Shown piece by piece: positions 23,238-31,476 of a stretch of 64,000 nucleotides of DNA. The notes beneath the pieces were generated by a model that did no database searches, was not told where the DNA came from, and saw nothing but the letters and a program-made list of their open reading frames with translations. How positions within the stretch are numbered: position 1 is the stretch's first letter; every line of letters starts with the position of its first letter. Position numbers and translations under genes: made by a program. The DNA comes from JAJXZP01 sp963787185 (GTDB lineage: Bacteria > Spirochaetota > Spirochaetia > Treponematales > Rectinemataceae). The stretch covers positions 1,054,001 to 1,118,000 of the forward strand of contig CAWBCC010000014.1 of assembly GCA_963787185.1 (NCBI GenBank), read 5' to 3'.

Positions 23238-25349
23238 ATGCGCTTCGCCCATTCGGGCCGCCGACTGAGCGGCTTGGCATTTCCCCTCTCCGCCCTGAGA
23301 ACAGCGGATTCGCCGGGCTGCGGCGAGTTCCCCGATCTGCGGAGCGCCGGAGAACTCGCCCGCTCCTGGAAGCTCGATCTCATCCAGCTCCTTCCGGTCA
23401 ACGATTCGGGTACTCAGACCTCTCCGTACGGCGCCCTTTCGGCTTTCGCGCTCCATCCTCTGTATCTGCGCATCGCCGATATCCCGGAGCTGCGGCCCCT
23501 CCGGGGCGCCGCGACGGGGTCCCGCCCTCTCTCCAGGGAAGGCGCCGCCCTCCTGCCCCCGGCGACCGTCGAAGCGTTTCGCGCCGAGGCCGCCGCGATG
23601 GCGGGGCGGTTCCGCGACGCCGAGCGCGTGCCTCACGAAGAACTCTATGCGGCGAAGCTGGAGCTTCTGGGGAGGATATGGGAGGCCCGCGAGCAGGCCC
23701 TGTCCGGCGGCGCTGCGGGAAAGCTCGAAGGCGGCCCGAAGATCGTCGTCGCGGGAGGCGATCCGGAGCTGGAAGCATGGATGGCCTCGAGGCCCTGGGT
23801 GAGACCCTATGCAGCCTTCGTCGAATCCAAGCGGCGCAACGAAGGACGGCCCTGGTGGGACTGGTCCTATCTCCGCGATCCGGAACCCCGGGACATAGAC
23901 CGGCTCTGGTCCGATCCGCTCTGGTCGTCGTCGCTGCGATTCAGGGCATGGCTTCAGATGCGGGCGGCCGGGCAGTTCCGCGAAGCCGCCGAGTTTCTCG
24001 CGCAGAGCGGCATCGCGCTCATGGGCGACATTCCCATCCTGATGAACAAGGATTCCGCCGATGTGTGGATGCGGCGTTCGGCCTTCCGTCTGGAACTCGT
24101 CGCGGGGGCTCCGCCGGATATGTATTCTCATCTCGGCCAGAACTGGGGCTTCCCGATCTACGACTGGGAGGCGCTGGCGGCCGAGGGCTACGGTTTCTGG
24201 CTGGAGCGCCTGCGAGAGGCGGACGCGTATTATTCCTGTTACCGCATCGATCATGTCCTCGGATTCTTCCGCATCTGGTCCCTGTCGGATCGGGAGAGCA
24301 CGGGCTATCTGGGACGCTTCGTCCCCGACCGATGGATATCGCGCGAGGAGCTCCGCGATCTGGGCTTTTCGGCCGAGAGACTGCGCTGGATGAGCCAACC
24401 TCATATTCCCGAAGGCCGGCTCATCGCGGCGGCCGGCGAGGCGGCCGCGCACGCCGCGGCCTACGCCGCGCTCGACCGCATCGGAACCGAGGCGCTGTTC
24501 CTCTTCAAGCCCTCCATCCGCGGCGAAAAGGACATCGAAGCGCTGCCGACCCTCTCGCCCGCGGCCAGGGACTTCCTCGTCGGAGCCTGGCGCGACAGAG
24601 CCCTTTTCGAGTTCGAGCCCGGGGCCTATGCCGCCGCCTGGCGCTTTCGCGAGGCTTCGTGCTGGCCCAGTCTCTCGGAGGGCGAACGCGCCGCCGTGGA
24701 ATCGCTCGTCGCCGGGAAGGCGAGATCTTCCGAGGGGCTCTGGGCCGATACGGGGCGGCGGCTCTTGGGCGCGCTCAAAGCGGCCGTGCCCATGCTTCCC
24801 TGCGCCGAGGACCTCGGCACGGTGCCGGACTGCGTTCCCCGCGTGCTCGGGGAGCTCGGCATCCTGGGATTGCGCGTGCTTCGCTGGACCCGGCGATGGG
24901 ATCGGCAGGGGCAGCCCTACGTTCCTCCCGCCGAGTATCCCGACCTCTCCGTCGCCTGCCCCTCGGTGCACGACTCCTCTTCGCTTCGCGAATGGTGGGA
25001 GACCGAGGCCGAGCGCGAAAGGGTGTGGGATCTCATGGCGGAAGGGCTCGGTCGAAGCATCGGACCCTGCCCCGCCTCGCTCGGCCCGGACGAGCTTTTC
25101 CTCGTCCTCGAGCTTTTGGCCCGTTCGCGCTCGCGCTTCGTCGTCTATCCCCTGCAGGAAATCATCGCGATGAGCGAGTGGCGGCCGGACGATCCGCGAT
25201 CCGAACGCATCAACGTGCCCGGCACGACCGGAGCCGACAATTGGCGCTATCGCATGGCCTGCGGAATCGAGGATCTCGTCGTCGACGAGGACTTGGCCGG
25301 GCGCGTTCGCGCTCTCGTCGAGGCGAGGCTTCGGGAGTCGCTGCGGTGA
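23238..25349 (+). CDS. malQ: 4-alpha-glucanotransferase (amylomaltase, GH77)
   Basis: A 703-residue enzyme that transfers alpha-1,4-glucan chains between maltodextrins in maltose/glycogen metabolism. GH77 motifs are in place: LIQLLPVNDSGTQTSPYGAL and SAFALHPLYLRI early, GDIPILMNKDSADVW, the nucleophile region SCYRIDHVLGFFRIW, the acid/base region PCAEDLGTVPDCVP, the third carboxylate PSVHDSSSLREWWE, and NVPGTTGADNWRYRM near the end. It is somewhat longer than short bacterial malQ forms. The following GH3-like gene begins at a GTGA overlap, so the two are coupled. Confidence 0.96.
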   Translation: MRFAHSGRRLSGLAFPLSALRTADSPGCGEFPDLRSAGELARSWKLDLIQLLPVNDSGTQTSPYGALSAFALHPLYLRIADIPELRPLRGAATGSRPLSREGAALLPPATVEAFRAEAAAMAGRFRDAERVPHEELYAAKLELLGRIWEAREQALSGGAAGKLEGGPKIVVAGGDPELEAWMASRPWVRPYAAFVESKRRNEGRPWWDWSYLRDPEPRDIDRLWSDPLWSSSLRFRAWLQMRAAGQFREAAEFLAQSGIALMGDIPILMNKDSADVWMRRSAFRLELVAGAPPDMYSHLGQNWGFPIYDWEALAAEGYGFWLERLREADAYYSCYRIDHVLGFFRIWSLSDRESTGYLGRFVPDRWISREELRDLGFSAERLRWMSQPHIPEGRLIAAAGEAAAHAAAYAALDRIGTEALFLFKPSIRGEKDIEALPTLSPAARDFLVGAWRDRALFEFEPGAYAAAWRFREASCWPSLSEGERAAVESLVAGKARSSEGLWADTGRRLLGALKAAVPMLPCAEDLGTVPDCVPRVLGELGILGLRVLRWTRRWDRQGQPYVPPAEYPDLSVACPSVHDSSSLREWWETEAERERVWDLMAEGLGRSIGPCPASLGPDELFLVLELLARSRSRFVVYPLQEIIAMSEWRPDDPRSERINVPGTTGADNWRYRMACGIEDLVVDEDLAGRVRALVEARLRESLR

Positions 25350-26920
25350 GGGCCGCGGCGCGGCCGATGGGCCCTTCGCACTCGGGCTTCGCCGCCGGTA
25401 TGCTGCTCGCCGGCCTCCCCGTGGAGGGGCTGCCCGAGGCCGAGGCCGAAGCGCGCGCGTCCTCCCTCATCGCCGATTACCTGCGGGCGGGCATACGCGC
25501 CTTTCTCTTCCCCGGCGAGCTTCTCGGCCGGCCGGAGCTGCTGGCGGTTCTGACGGCGCTGGCTCGCACCCTCACGGAGCAAGCCGGATTCGGCCCTCCT
25601 CTCGTGGTCCTGGGCGGCGGCCGGGCGCCCGGTTTCGGTCAGCCGGACTCTTCCGGCATCGCGACCCCGCTCGCGCTGGCGGCCCTGGGCTCGCGTGCGG
25701 CCGTGCGCCGGGCGGGCCGACTTCTCGGTCTTCGGCTGGCTCGGGCCGGCGTGGACCTTCTCCTGGCGCCGCGCCTCGATCTCGCCACCGACCCCAAGGG
25801 CCGGGCCGGAATCCTCGACGGCTTCGGCGAGGACGGCCGCAGAGCCGGAAAGTTCGGCGCGATCTTCGCCCGCGCCCTCGCCTCCAGGGGCGTCAGCGCC
25901 TGCGCCGGGCGCTTCCCGGGGCTCGGTACGCTCTGCTCGTCCTGCGAGAGCCCGCCTCCCCTCGTCCCCCTGCCGGTCGATCGTCTCGAAGAGACGGAGA
26001 TGCGACCCTTCGCCCGGGCCGTACGCGGCGGGATCCGGGCCGTTCTCGTGGGCAGGGCTCTCTTCCCGGCCCTCGAGCCCGACAGGATTTCCGCGGCGAG
26101 GAGCGCGAGAATCGTCGAAGGTCGGCTGCGCGAGGAGCTCGGCTTCAAGGGCGTGGCGATCGGCGACGAGCTCGGCGTCGAAGAGGAGCCCGGGCGCGCG
26201 GCGGTCCTGGGAGCCCTGGCGGGATGCGATCTCTCCCTCGCTTCGGAGCCCGCCGTGGCCCTCGCGGCGGCCGAAACCCTCGACGCGGCGGCCGCGGCGG
26301 GCGAACTGCCTGCGCCGCGCATCGTCGTGGCGCGCAGAAGGGTGGACGCTCTCATCGCGCTCGGGAGGCGCCGCCCTGCGAATATAGCGATACCGGACGC
26401 CGCCCTCGCCGCCTGCGAGCTCGACCTCGAGCGCTCCTTGACGGTTTTGAGAGCCCGGGACGGCCTTTCCATCGGCCCCGGACCGACCCTGGTGACGGTC
26501 TTCCTTCCCGCGACGCTCTCCGCGGCCGAGGCGGGTGCCTGCGCCGCCGCACTTCAGGCGGAGCTGCCCGAGGCCCATCTCGCGCTGCTCCACGCCGATC
26601 CTTCTCCCTCCGAGGCCGAGTCGATCGCTCGGGGACTCTCGGAAGGGCCGTCATACGCGTCGGCGGTCATTCTCACCTGCGACGCCCATCTGCGGCCCGC
26701 CCAGGAGAGCCTCGCCCAGTCGATCCAGGAATCGGTCGGGCGCTGCGCAGTGGTAGCCATGCGCGATCCCTACGACGCAGCCTTTTTCCCGCGCGCGGCC
26801 GTCCTGGTCGCCGCCTACGGTTTTTCGGCGGCCGGCTGCAAGGCCGCGGCCAGGCTGCTCGCGGGCAAGGCGGAGGCGAAGGGGTCCTGCCCCGTCCAGG
26901 TCATAGGCCTCGAAATGTAG
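25346..26920 (+). CDS. Degenerate glycoside hydrolase family 3 (NagZ-like) protein
   Basis: A 524-residue protein starting at GTG 25346, which overlaps the malQ stop (an ATG at 25367 is an alternative). Residues about 10-320 follow the GH3 N-terminal barrel as in NagZ: LPEAEAEARASSLIADYLRA, DLLLAPRLDLATDPKGR, RVEGRLREELGFKGVAIGDE. The nucleophile-like Asp in AIGDELGVEEE is present, but the KHFPGHG motif is changed (CAGRFPGLG) and the catalytic Asp-His loop is replaced by a Cys/Ser/Pro stretch (LCSSCESPPPLVPLPV). The C-terminal 200 residues were not recognised beyond a GH3 C-terminal-like layout. It may be inactive or act on a different sugar. High Ala/Arg content fits local GC. Confidence 0.7.
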   Translation: MRAAARPMGPSHSGFAAGMLLAGLPVEGLPEAEAEARASSLIADYLRAGIRAFLFPGELLGRPELLAVLTALARTLTEQAGFGPPLVVLGGGRAPGFGQPDSSGIATPLALAALGSRAAVRRAGRLLGLRLARAGVDLLLAPRLDLATDPKGRAGILDGFGEDGRRAGKFGAIFARALASRGVSACAGRFPGLGTLCSSCESPPPLVPLPVDRLEETEMRPFARAVRGGIRAVLVGRALFPALEPDRISAARSARIVEGRLREELGFKGVAIGDELGVEEEPGRAAVLGALAGCDLSLASEPAVALAAAETLDAAAAAGELPAPRIVVARRRVDALIALGRRRPANIAIPDAALAACELDLERSLTVLRARDGLSIGPGPTLVTVFLPATLSAAEAGACAAALQAELPEAHLALLHADPSPSEAESIARGLSEGPSYASAVILTCDAHLRPAQESLAQSIQESVGRCAVVAMRDPYDAAFFPRAAVLVAAYGFSAAGCKAAARLLAGKAEAKGSCPVQVIGLEM

Positions 26921-26927
26921 CTTCGCC

Positions 26928-27863
26928 TCAGACTCCCTGAAAGAGGAGCCACTCGGAGACGATGTGCGCCGTGGACCAGAGGCCCAGGACTTCGCCGAGC
27001 GCGAAGGCCGAAAAGACGGCGGCGAAGAAGATTCTCGCGGGCACGAGGATCCTGCGTCCCCTGATCAGGGGAAGGGCCAGGAGGAGAGCGGCGAGGACGA
27101 ACCACACGAGGGCGCCGACCCCTCGAGCCCAAGCGGGAGCGTCGAGAGCGAACTCCTTGAGCGCGAGTCCGGCACGGGGGGCCAGAGAGCTCACCCTACC
27201 CAGTTGACCCAGGGCCATCCCGGCGCCGAGTGCGATCAGGAGCAGTCCCGAAACGATCTTCACGCCGTGGGCATGTCGCTTGAACCAGTCCATCAGGCGG
27301 TGCATGCGGTCGAAGAAGAGTCCGGCGGCGAGGAATGGCAGCGCGAGCCCCGCGGAATAGGCGGCGAGAAGGAGAGCGGAGCGAGCCGTGTTGCCCTCGC
27401 GCGCCGCGTAGAGAAGTATCGAGGCCAGGATAGGGCCGATGCAGGGAGACCAGCCCGCCGCGAAGGCTACACCGAGGGCGAAAGCGCCGAGATAGCCGCG
27501 GGGAGCGCGGGTGGTCAGGATGCGGGCCTCGAGGTTGAGTACCTTGATGAAGTCGAAAATCAGATTGAGCCCGAGGACGACGATGAGGAGACCCGCGACG
27601 ATCGTGATGGTCCGCGACAATCCCCCGAGCATGAGCGAGGCTCCCGAGAATATGATGCCCAGCACGGCGAATACGAGCGAAAAGCCGAGCACGAACACGG
27701 CTGTTCGGGCCAGCACGCGAAAGCGCCCGGCGCCGGACCTGAGATCGGCGAGCCCGTAGCCGGAGATGAAGGACAGGTAGCCGGGGATCAGCGGAAGAAT
27801 GCAGGGCGAGAGAAAGCTCAGGAGACCCGCAGCACCGGCCGTCAGAAGGCCGACTTCCCTCAT
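26928..27863 (-). CDS. CcdA-family cytochrome c biogenesis/thiol-disulfide membrane protein
   Basis: A 311-residue membrane protein. The N-terminal helix has the DsbD/CcdA motif with redox Cys (AAGLLSFLSPCILPLIPGYL), and the paired Cys lies in VAFAAGWSPCIGPILASILL. Six core helices carry electrons from cytoplasmic thioredoxin to periplasmic TlpA-type proteins. About 60 extra C-terminal residues add one or two helices. Its ATG overlaps the tlpA-like stop by 4 bp, so the pair forms one operon. Confidence 0.92.
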   Translation of the reverse strand: MREVGLLTAGAAGLLSFLSPCILPLIPGYLSFISGYGLADLRSGAGRFRVLARTAVFVLGFSLVFAVLGIIFSGASLMLGGLSRTITIVAGLLIVVLGLNLIFDFIKVLNLEARILTTRAPRGYLGAFALGVAFAAGWSPCIGPILASILLYAAREGNTARSALLLAAYSAGLALPFLAAGLFFDRMHRLMDWFKRHAHGVKIVSGLLLIALGAGMALGQLGRVSSLAPRAGLALKEFALDAPAWARGVGALVWFVLAALLLALPLIRGRRILVPARIFFAAVFSAFALGEVLGLWSTAHIVSEWLLFQGV

Positions 27864-28441
27864 TTGGCTGCGAGCTCGGCGAATATGGAGGCCGCCTCCG
27901 CCCCGTCATAGGGGGCTCCGCCTATGATGCCGGCGATGGCTTGGCCGCTCTTGTCGATCACGTAGGTGGTCGGAATGGATCTGGCCCCGAAGGCAGTACC
28001 GAGACGACCCTGCGGATCGACGAAAATCGGATAGCTATAGCCCTTGCGCGCTATGAAGTCCTTGACAGTTCCGGGCTCTTCGCCCACGGAGATGCCCATC
28101 ACCGTGAAATCTGCGGCTTTGGTCTTCTTCCATAGAGACTCGATCGCAGGCATCTCCTTCTGGCAGGGCGGGCACCAGGTCGCCCAGAAATTGAGGAGGA
28201 TGACCTTCCCGCGCTCCTGGCTCAGCTTGACGGAGCCGCCGGCGAGCGCCTCGGCGGCGAAATCGTCCACCGGCACCGGTTTCGGGAAGACCGTGAAGCC
28301 GAGGCTCTCGAGCCGGGCGGCGTACCAGGGCTTTCCCTGGGCGGCGGCCGGTGCGACGGTCTGAGCGAAAAGGCCGGAACCGAGGGCGATGAGCAGAATC
28401 GCGAGAAGTTTGGCAGGGTATCGAGTTTGCGGGCGGAGCAT
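27860..28441 (-). CDS. TlpA/ResA-like periplasmic thiol-disulfide oxidoreductase
   Basis: A 193-residue protein with a Sec signal peptide (LLAILLIALGSGLFAQ) and a thioredoxin fold carrying WATWCPPCQKEMPAIESLW. It ends with the typical cis-Pro loop (ARSIPTTYVIDKSGQ). It reduces periplasmic disulfides, receiving electrons from the CcdA protein encoded 4 bp into its end. Short leader: a TATACT -10 box on the minus strand (28464-28469) lies about 22 bp before the ATG. Confidence 0.92.
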   Translation of the reverse strand: MLRPQTRYPAKLLAILLIALGSGLFAQTVAPAAAQGKPWYAARLESLGFTVFPKPVPVDDFAAEALAGGSVKLSQERGKVILLNFWATWCPPCQKEMPAIESLWKKTKAADFTVMGISVGEEPGTVKDFIARKGYSYPIFVDPQGRLGTAFGARSIPTTYVIDKSGQAIAGIIGGAPYDGAEAASIFAELAAK

Positions 28442-28463
28442 GTGGCACCTCGTCTGGGGTATT

Positions 28464-28469
28464 AGTATA
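28464..28469 (-). promoter_or_regulatory. -10 box of the tlpA-ccdA operon
   Basis: The minus strand reads TATACT, five of six consensus bases, 22 bp before the tlpA-like ATG and just before a GAGGTG ribosome site. The -35 region is weak (GATTTA at 17 bp). Confidence 0.4.
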
Positions 28470-28656
28470 TCCGGAAAGTACTATATTAAATCGCTTCCTT
28501 CAAGTGATGCTGCGAAGATTGCGCATCGGCCCCGTTCCTGCGGGCGGCCGACATACCGCTGGCCCCGGCGGTGCCCGGCAAGGTATATTGTTGTGAATTG
28601 CTGAGCGCGAAGGCCGCATCCGAAAAAGAGCCCGCGGCCGACGAGAAGGAGCCACA

Positions 28657-29289
28657 ATGAGCATACGCAGTCTTCCTATTCAACACCGAAGCCGGCTCGG
28701 CGAGGAAGAGGAGGAAGAAGAGAAGAAGGAAGGCCGTCGTCCCGAGGAGGCACTCGCCGAACGCTTTCTCAAGACCCGGACCATACTCCTGACCGGCGAA
28801 ATAGACAAAGAACAGGGCGAGCGCTTCATACGTCAGCTTCTCCTGCTCGAAAGCCTGTCGGTCGACCCGATAACGATTCTCATCGACAGTCCGGGCGGCG
28901 ATGTCGACGCGGGCTTCGCCATCTTCGACATGATCCGCTTCGTCAAGGCGCCGGTCCGCATCCTGGGAATGGGGCTCGTCGCGAGCGCGGCGGCTCTGGT
29001 TCTCCTGGCCGTGCCCAAGGAGTCGCGCCTGGGTCTGCCCAACTCCCACTACCTTATACATCAGCCCCTGTCGGGTATCCGCGGTGTCGCGACCGAAATC
29101 GAAATCCACGCCCGTGAGCTCGAGAAGACGAGGGAGCGAATCAACAGGATCATAGCCGAGCAGACGGGCCAGACGATGGAGCGTGTGCGGAAGGACACGG
29201 ACCGGGACTATTGGATGAGCGCGGAAGAGGCCATGACCTATGGCCTCATCTCTCGAGTCGGCGCCATGCGGGACGAACTCGGGCTATGA
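28657..29289 (+). CDS. ClpP-family serine protease with acidic N-terminal extension
   Basis: A 210-residue ClpP homologue. A 40-residue N-terminus rich in Glu (EEEEEEKKEGRRPEEALAE) precedes the fold TILLTGEIDKEQGERFIRQL, ILIDSPGGDVDAGFAIFDMI, the nucleophile elbow GLVASAAALVLLA, the His region HYLIHQPLSGIRG and the Asp region DTDRDYWMSAEEAMTYGLIS. The catalytic triad is therefore present, but the elbow differs from the usual GMAASMGA. It is likely a second ClpP-type subunit and not the main housekeeping one. It overlaps purC (ATGA). Confidence 0.88.
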   Translation: MSIRSLPIQHRSRLGEEEEEEEKKEGRRPEEALAERFLKTRTILLTGEIDKEQGERFIRQLLLLESLSVDPITILIDSPGGDVDAGFAIFDMIRFVKAPVRILGMGLVASAAALVLLAVPKESRLGLPNSHYLIHQPLSGIRGVATEIEIHARELEKTRERINRIIAEQTGQTMERVRKDTDRDYWMSAEEAMTYGLISRVGAMRDELGL

Positions 29290-30266
29290 CTCCCGAGGCG
29301 CTCCTGGAAGGACTGGATCGGAGTTTCGAGCGCCTGCCCGACGAGACCGCGGGGGGGCTGCCTCTCTACCGCGGCAAGGTCCGCGACGTCGTCCGGGGCG
29401 AGGTGAGCCTCCTCCTCGTGGCCAGCGACCGTATCTCGGCCTTCGATCGCGTCGTCGCGACCGTACCCTACAAAGGCGAGGTGCTCGCGCGCGTCTCCGG
29501 CTGGTGGTTCGCACGCTGTGCGGACATCGTGCCCAATCACCTCCTGCCGGGCGGCTCTCCCGAGGAGCTGGGCGGAACGGGGCGGGCCATGCTCGTTCGA
29601 AGGCTCGACATGCTCCCCATCGAGGTAGTGGTCCGCGGTTATCTGTCGGGCTCGGCCTGGAGGGACTACGCCGCCGGCCGCCCCGTTTCGGGCATCGAGT
29701 TTCCTCCGGGGCTGGCCAAGAACGAAAAGTTTCCCGTTCCGCTCGTCACGCCCTCCACGAAGGAAGAGGGAGGCCACGACAGGCCGCTCTCCAGGAGCGA
29801 GATACTGGCCCGAGGCATTGTGAGCGAAAAACTCTGGGACGAGATCGAACGTGCCGCCATAGCTCTTTTCAGACGCGGACAGGAGATCGCCGCCGGTTCC
29901 GGCCTCATTCTCGCCGATACGAAATACGAGTTCGGCCTCGACGCCGGCCGCCTCGTGCTCGGCGACGAGATACACAGTCCCGATTCCAGCCGCTACTGGT
30001 GGTCCGATTCCTACCTCACGCGGTTCTTCGCCGAAGAAGACCAGCGCGAGCTCGACAAGGAGCCTTTCCGGCGCTGGCTTTCTTCGCGCGGCTTCACGGG
30101 CGAGGGAATTGTCCCCGAAATTCCGGCCCAGGTGCGCGCGGAGACGGCAATGAGATACATCCAAGCCTACGAGGCGATCACCGGGGAGAGTTTCGAGCCG
30201 ATCGGCGTCGACCCTGAATCGGAGACCGGCGCTCTGGCACGTATCGTGAGGGAGCGGCTCCGCTAG
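29286..30266 (+). CDS. purC: Phosphoribosylaminoimidazole-succinocarboxamide synthase (SAICAR synthetase)
   Basis: A 326-residue purine biosynthesis enzyme that joins aspartate to CAIR using ATP. Motifs: LPLYRGKVRDVV, LLVASDRISAFDRVV, PIEVVVRGYLSGSAWRDY, GLILADTKYEFGLD with the catalytic carboxylates, GDEIHSPDSSRYW. It is of the longer yeast/proteobacterial-like type, with a C-terminal tail (IPAQVRAETAMRYIQAYEAI). Its start overlaps the clpP-like stop, so it depends on upstream translation. No other pur gene is nearby. Confidence 0.96.
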   Translation: MTPEALLEGLDRSFERLPDETAGGLPLYRGKVRDVVRGEVSLLLVASDRISAFDRVVATVPYKGEVLARVSGWWFARCADIVPNHLLPGGSPEELGGTGRAMLVRRLDMLPIEVVVRGYLSGSAWRDYAAGRPVSGIEFPPGLAKNEKFPVPLVTPSTKEEGGHDRPLSRSEILARGIVSEKLWDEIERAAIALFRRGQEIAAGSGLILADTKYEFGLDAGRLVLGDEIHSPDSSRYWWSDSYLTRFFAEEDQRELDKEPFRRWLSSRGFTGEGIVPEIPAQVRAETAMRYIQAYEAITGESFEPIGVDPESETGALARIVRERLR

Positions 30267-30309
30267 GAATGTCATGGGCTTCCGGTCGGCGCCGCCCCCG
30301 GAGGTCCCC

Positions 30310-31443
30310 GTGCGTGCAGTCCCCCGCCTCTTTTTCCCCGCCGTGCTTGCGGCGGCGGGCACACTGTTCCTTTTCGTTTCCTGCGCCGATTCCTGCTCGT
30401 CGCCTTCGGGCGGCGTCGCCGAATCGCGCGGTCGGTCGATCGCCGTCATGTCCTACAATGTCCTGAGCCTCTTCGATCCCGTCGACGACGGCGTCGAATA
30501 TGAAGAGTTCAGTGTGGCCAAGGGCACCTGGGACGAGACGCGGTATCGGCGCAGGCTCGACAACCTCGCCAAGGTCGTGCTGGAGGGAGCGAGGGAAGAG
30601 CTTTCGGGCGGCGTTCCGGACCTCGTCTGTCTCCTCGAAGTCGAGAAACCGCGCGTCCTCGAGGACCTGCGCTCGGGACCGCTCAAGTCCGCGGGCTACC
30701 GCTACGCCGCTATGGCCCCGGCGCCGGGCGCGGCCGTCAACATCGGGCTGCTCTCCCGCCTTCCCATCGTCGCTCTGCATTCGCACACGGTATCCGGCCC
30801 GCCCGCGGCGCATGCCGAACGCAACATGCTCGAGGCGACCCTCGACATCGATGGATCGGAGCTCGCCCTCCTGATCTGCCATTGGAAGTCCAAGCTCGAA
30901 GGAGCCGAGGAGACGGAAGACGAGAGGAGGCAGGAAGCGGCCCTCGTGGAGAGCCGCGTCCGCGCCCTGCTGGCATCCGATCCCGGAGCGGCCATACTGA
31001 TCTGCGGCGACTTCAACGAGAACCCCGACGAGTATCTCCGCGTCGGAAAGCGTTATGCGACGGCGCTCATGCCTGCCGCGGAGTCGGCCGCGCCGGATGC
31101 GGGGAGACTCCTCGTCGGCTCCGAACTCCCCGGAGTCGGCGCCGATTCGGCGGGCGCAGCGGAAGCGGGCGTCGAGCCCGTCCTGTACAGTCCCTGGATC
31201 GAATCCGACGGCTTCAGCTATGCCTACAAGGGCATGCGGGAACGCATAGACGGCTTCCTGCTGTCGGCCGGGCTCCTGGGCGGCGGCGGCCTGTCCTATC
31301 GCGGTTTCTCCGTCGTCGACGCGCCCTTCCTGCTCGATTCCTCCGGCATACCGCGGAAGTGGTCCAACTTTTCCGGCTCGGGCTACTCCGACCATCTTCC
31401 GATTATGATCGGCATCGACGTCGCGCCGAGATCGGGGGAATGA
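30310..31443 (+). CDS. Endonuclease/exonuclease/phosphatase-family lipoprotein
   Basis: I start at GTG 30310 because GGAGG lies 6 bp before it and the signal peptide then begins correctly (VPRLFFPAVLAAAGTLFLF, Cys in VSCADSC, so a lipoprotein); ATG 30274 is possible. The 377-residue protein has the EEP/DNase I fold: VMSYNVLSLFDPVDDG, PDLVCLLEVEKPRVLEDL with the metal Glu, ALLICHWKSKL with a His, ILICGDFNENPDEY, and SGYSDHLPIMI with the catalytic Asp-His. It should hydrolyse phosphodiesters outside the cytoplasm; nucleic acid or phospholipid substrates are both possible. Confidence 0.85.
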   Translation: MRAVPRLFFPAVLAAAGTLFLFVSCADSCSSPSGGVAESRGRSIAVMSYNVLSLFDPVDDGVEYEEFSVAKGTWDETRYRRRLDNLAKVVLEGAREELSGGVPDLVCLLEVEKPRVLEDLRSGPLKSAGYRYAAMAPAPGAAVNIGLLSRLPIVALHSHTVSGPPAAHAERNMLEATLDIDGSELALLICHWKSKLEGAEETEDERRQEAALVESRVRALLASDPGAAILICGDFNENPDEYLRVGKRYATALMPAAESAAPDAGRLLVGSELPGVGADSAGAAEAGVEPVLYSPWIESDGFSYAYKGMRERIDGFLLSAGLLGGGGLSYRGFSVVDAPFLLDSSGIPRKWSNFSGSGYSDHLPIMIGIDVAPRSGE

Positions 31444-31476
31444 CGGCGACCGAGTCGCATAACTCTTTGCAGACTC

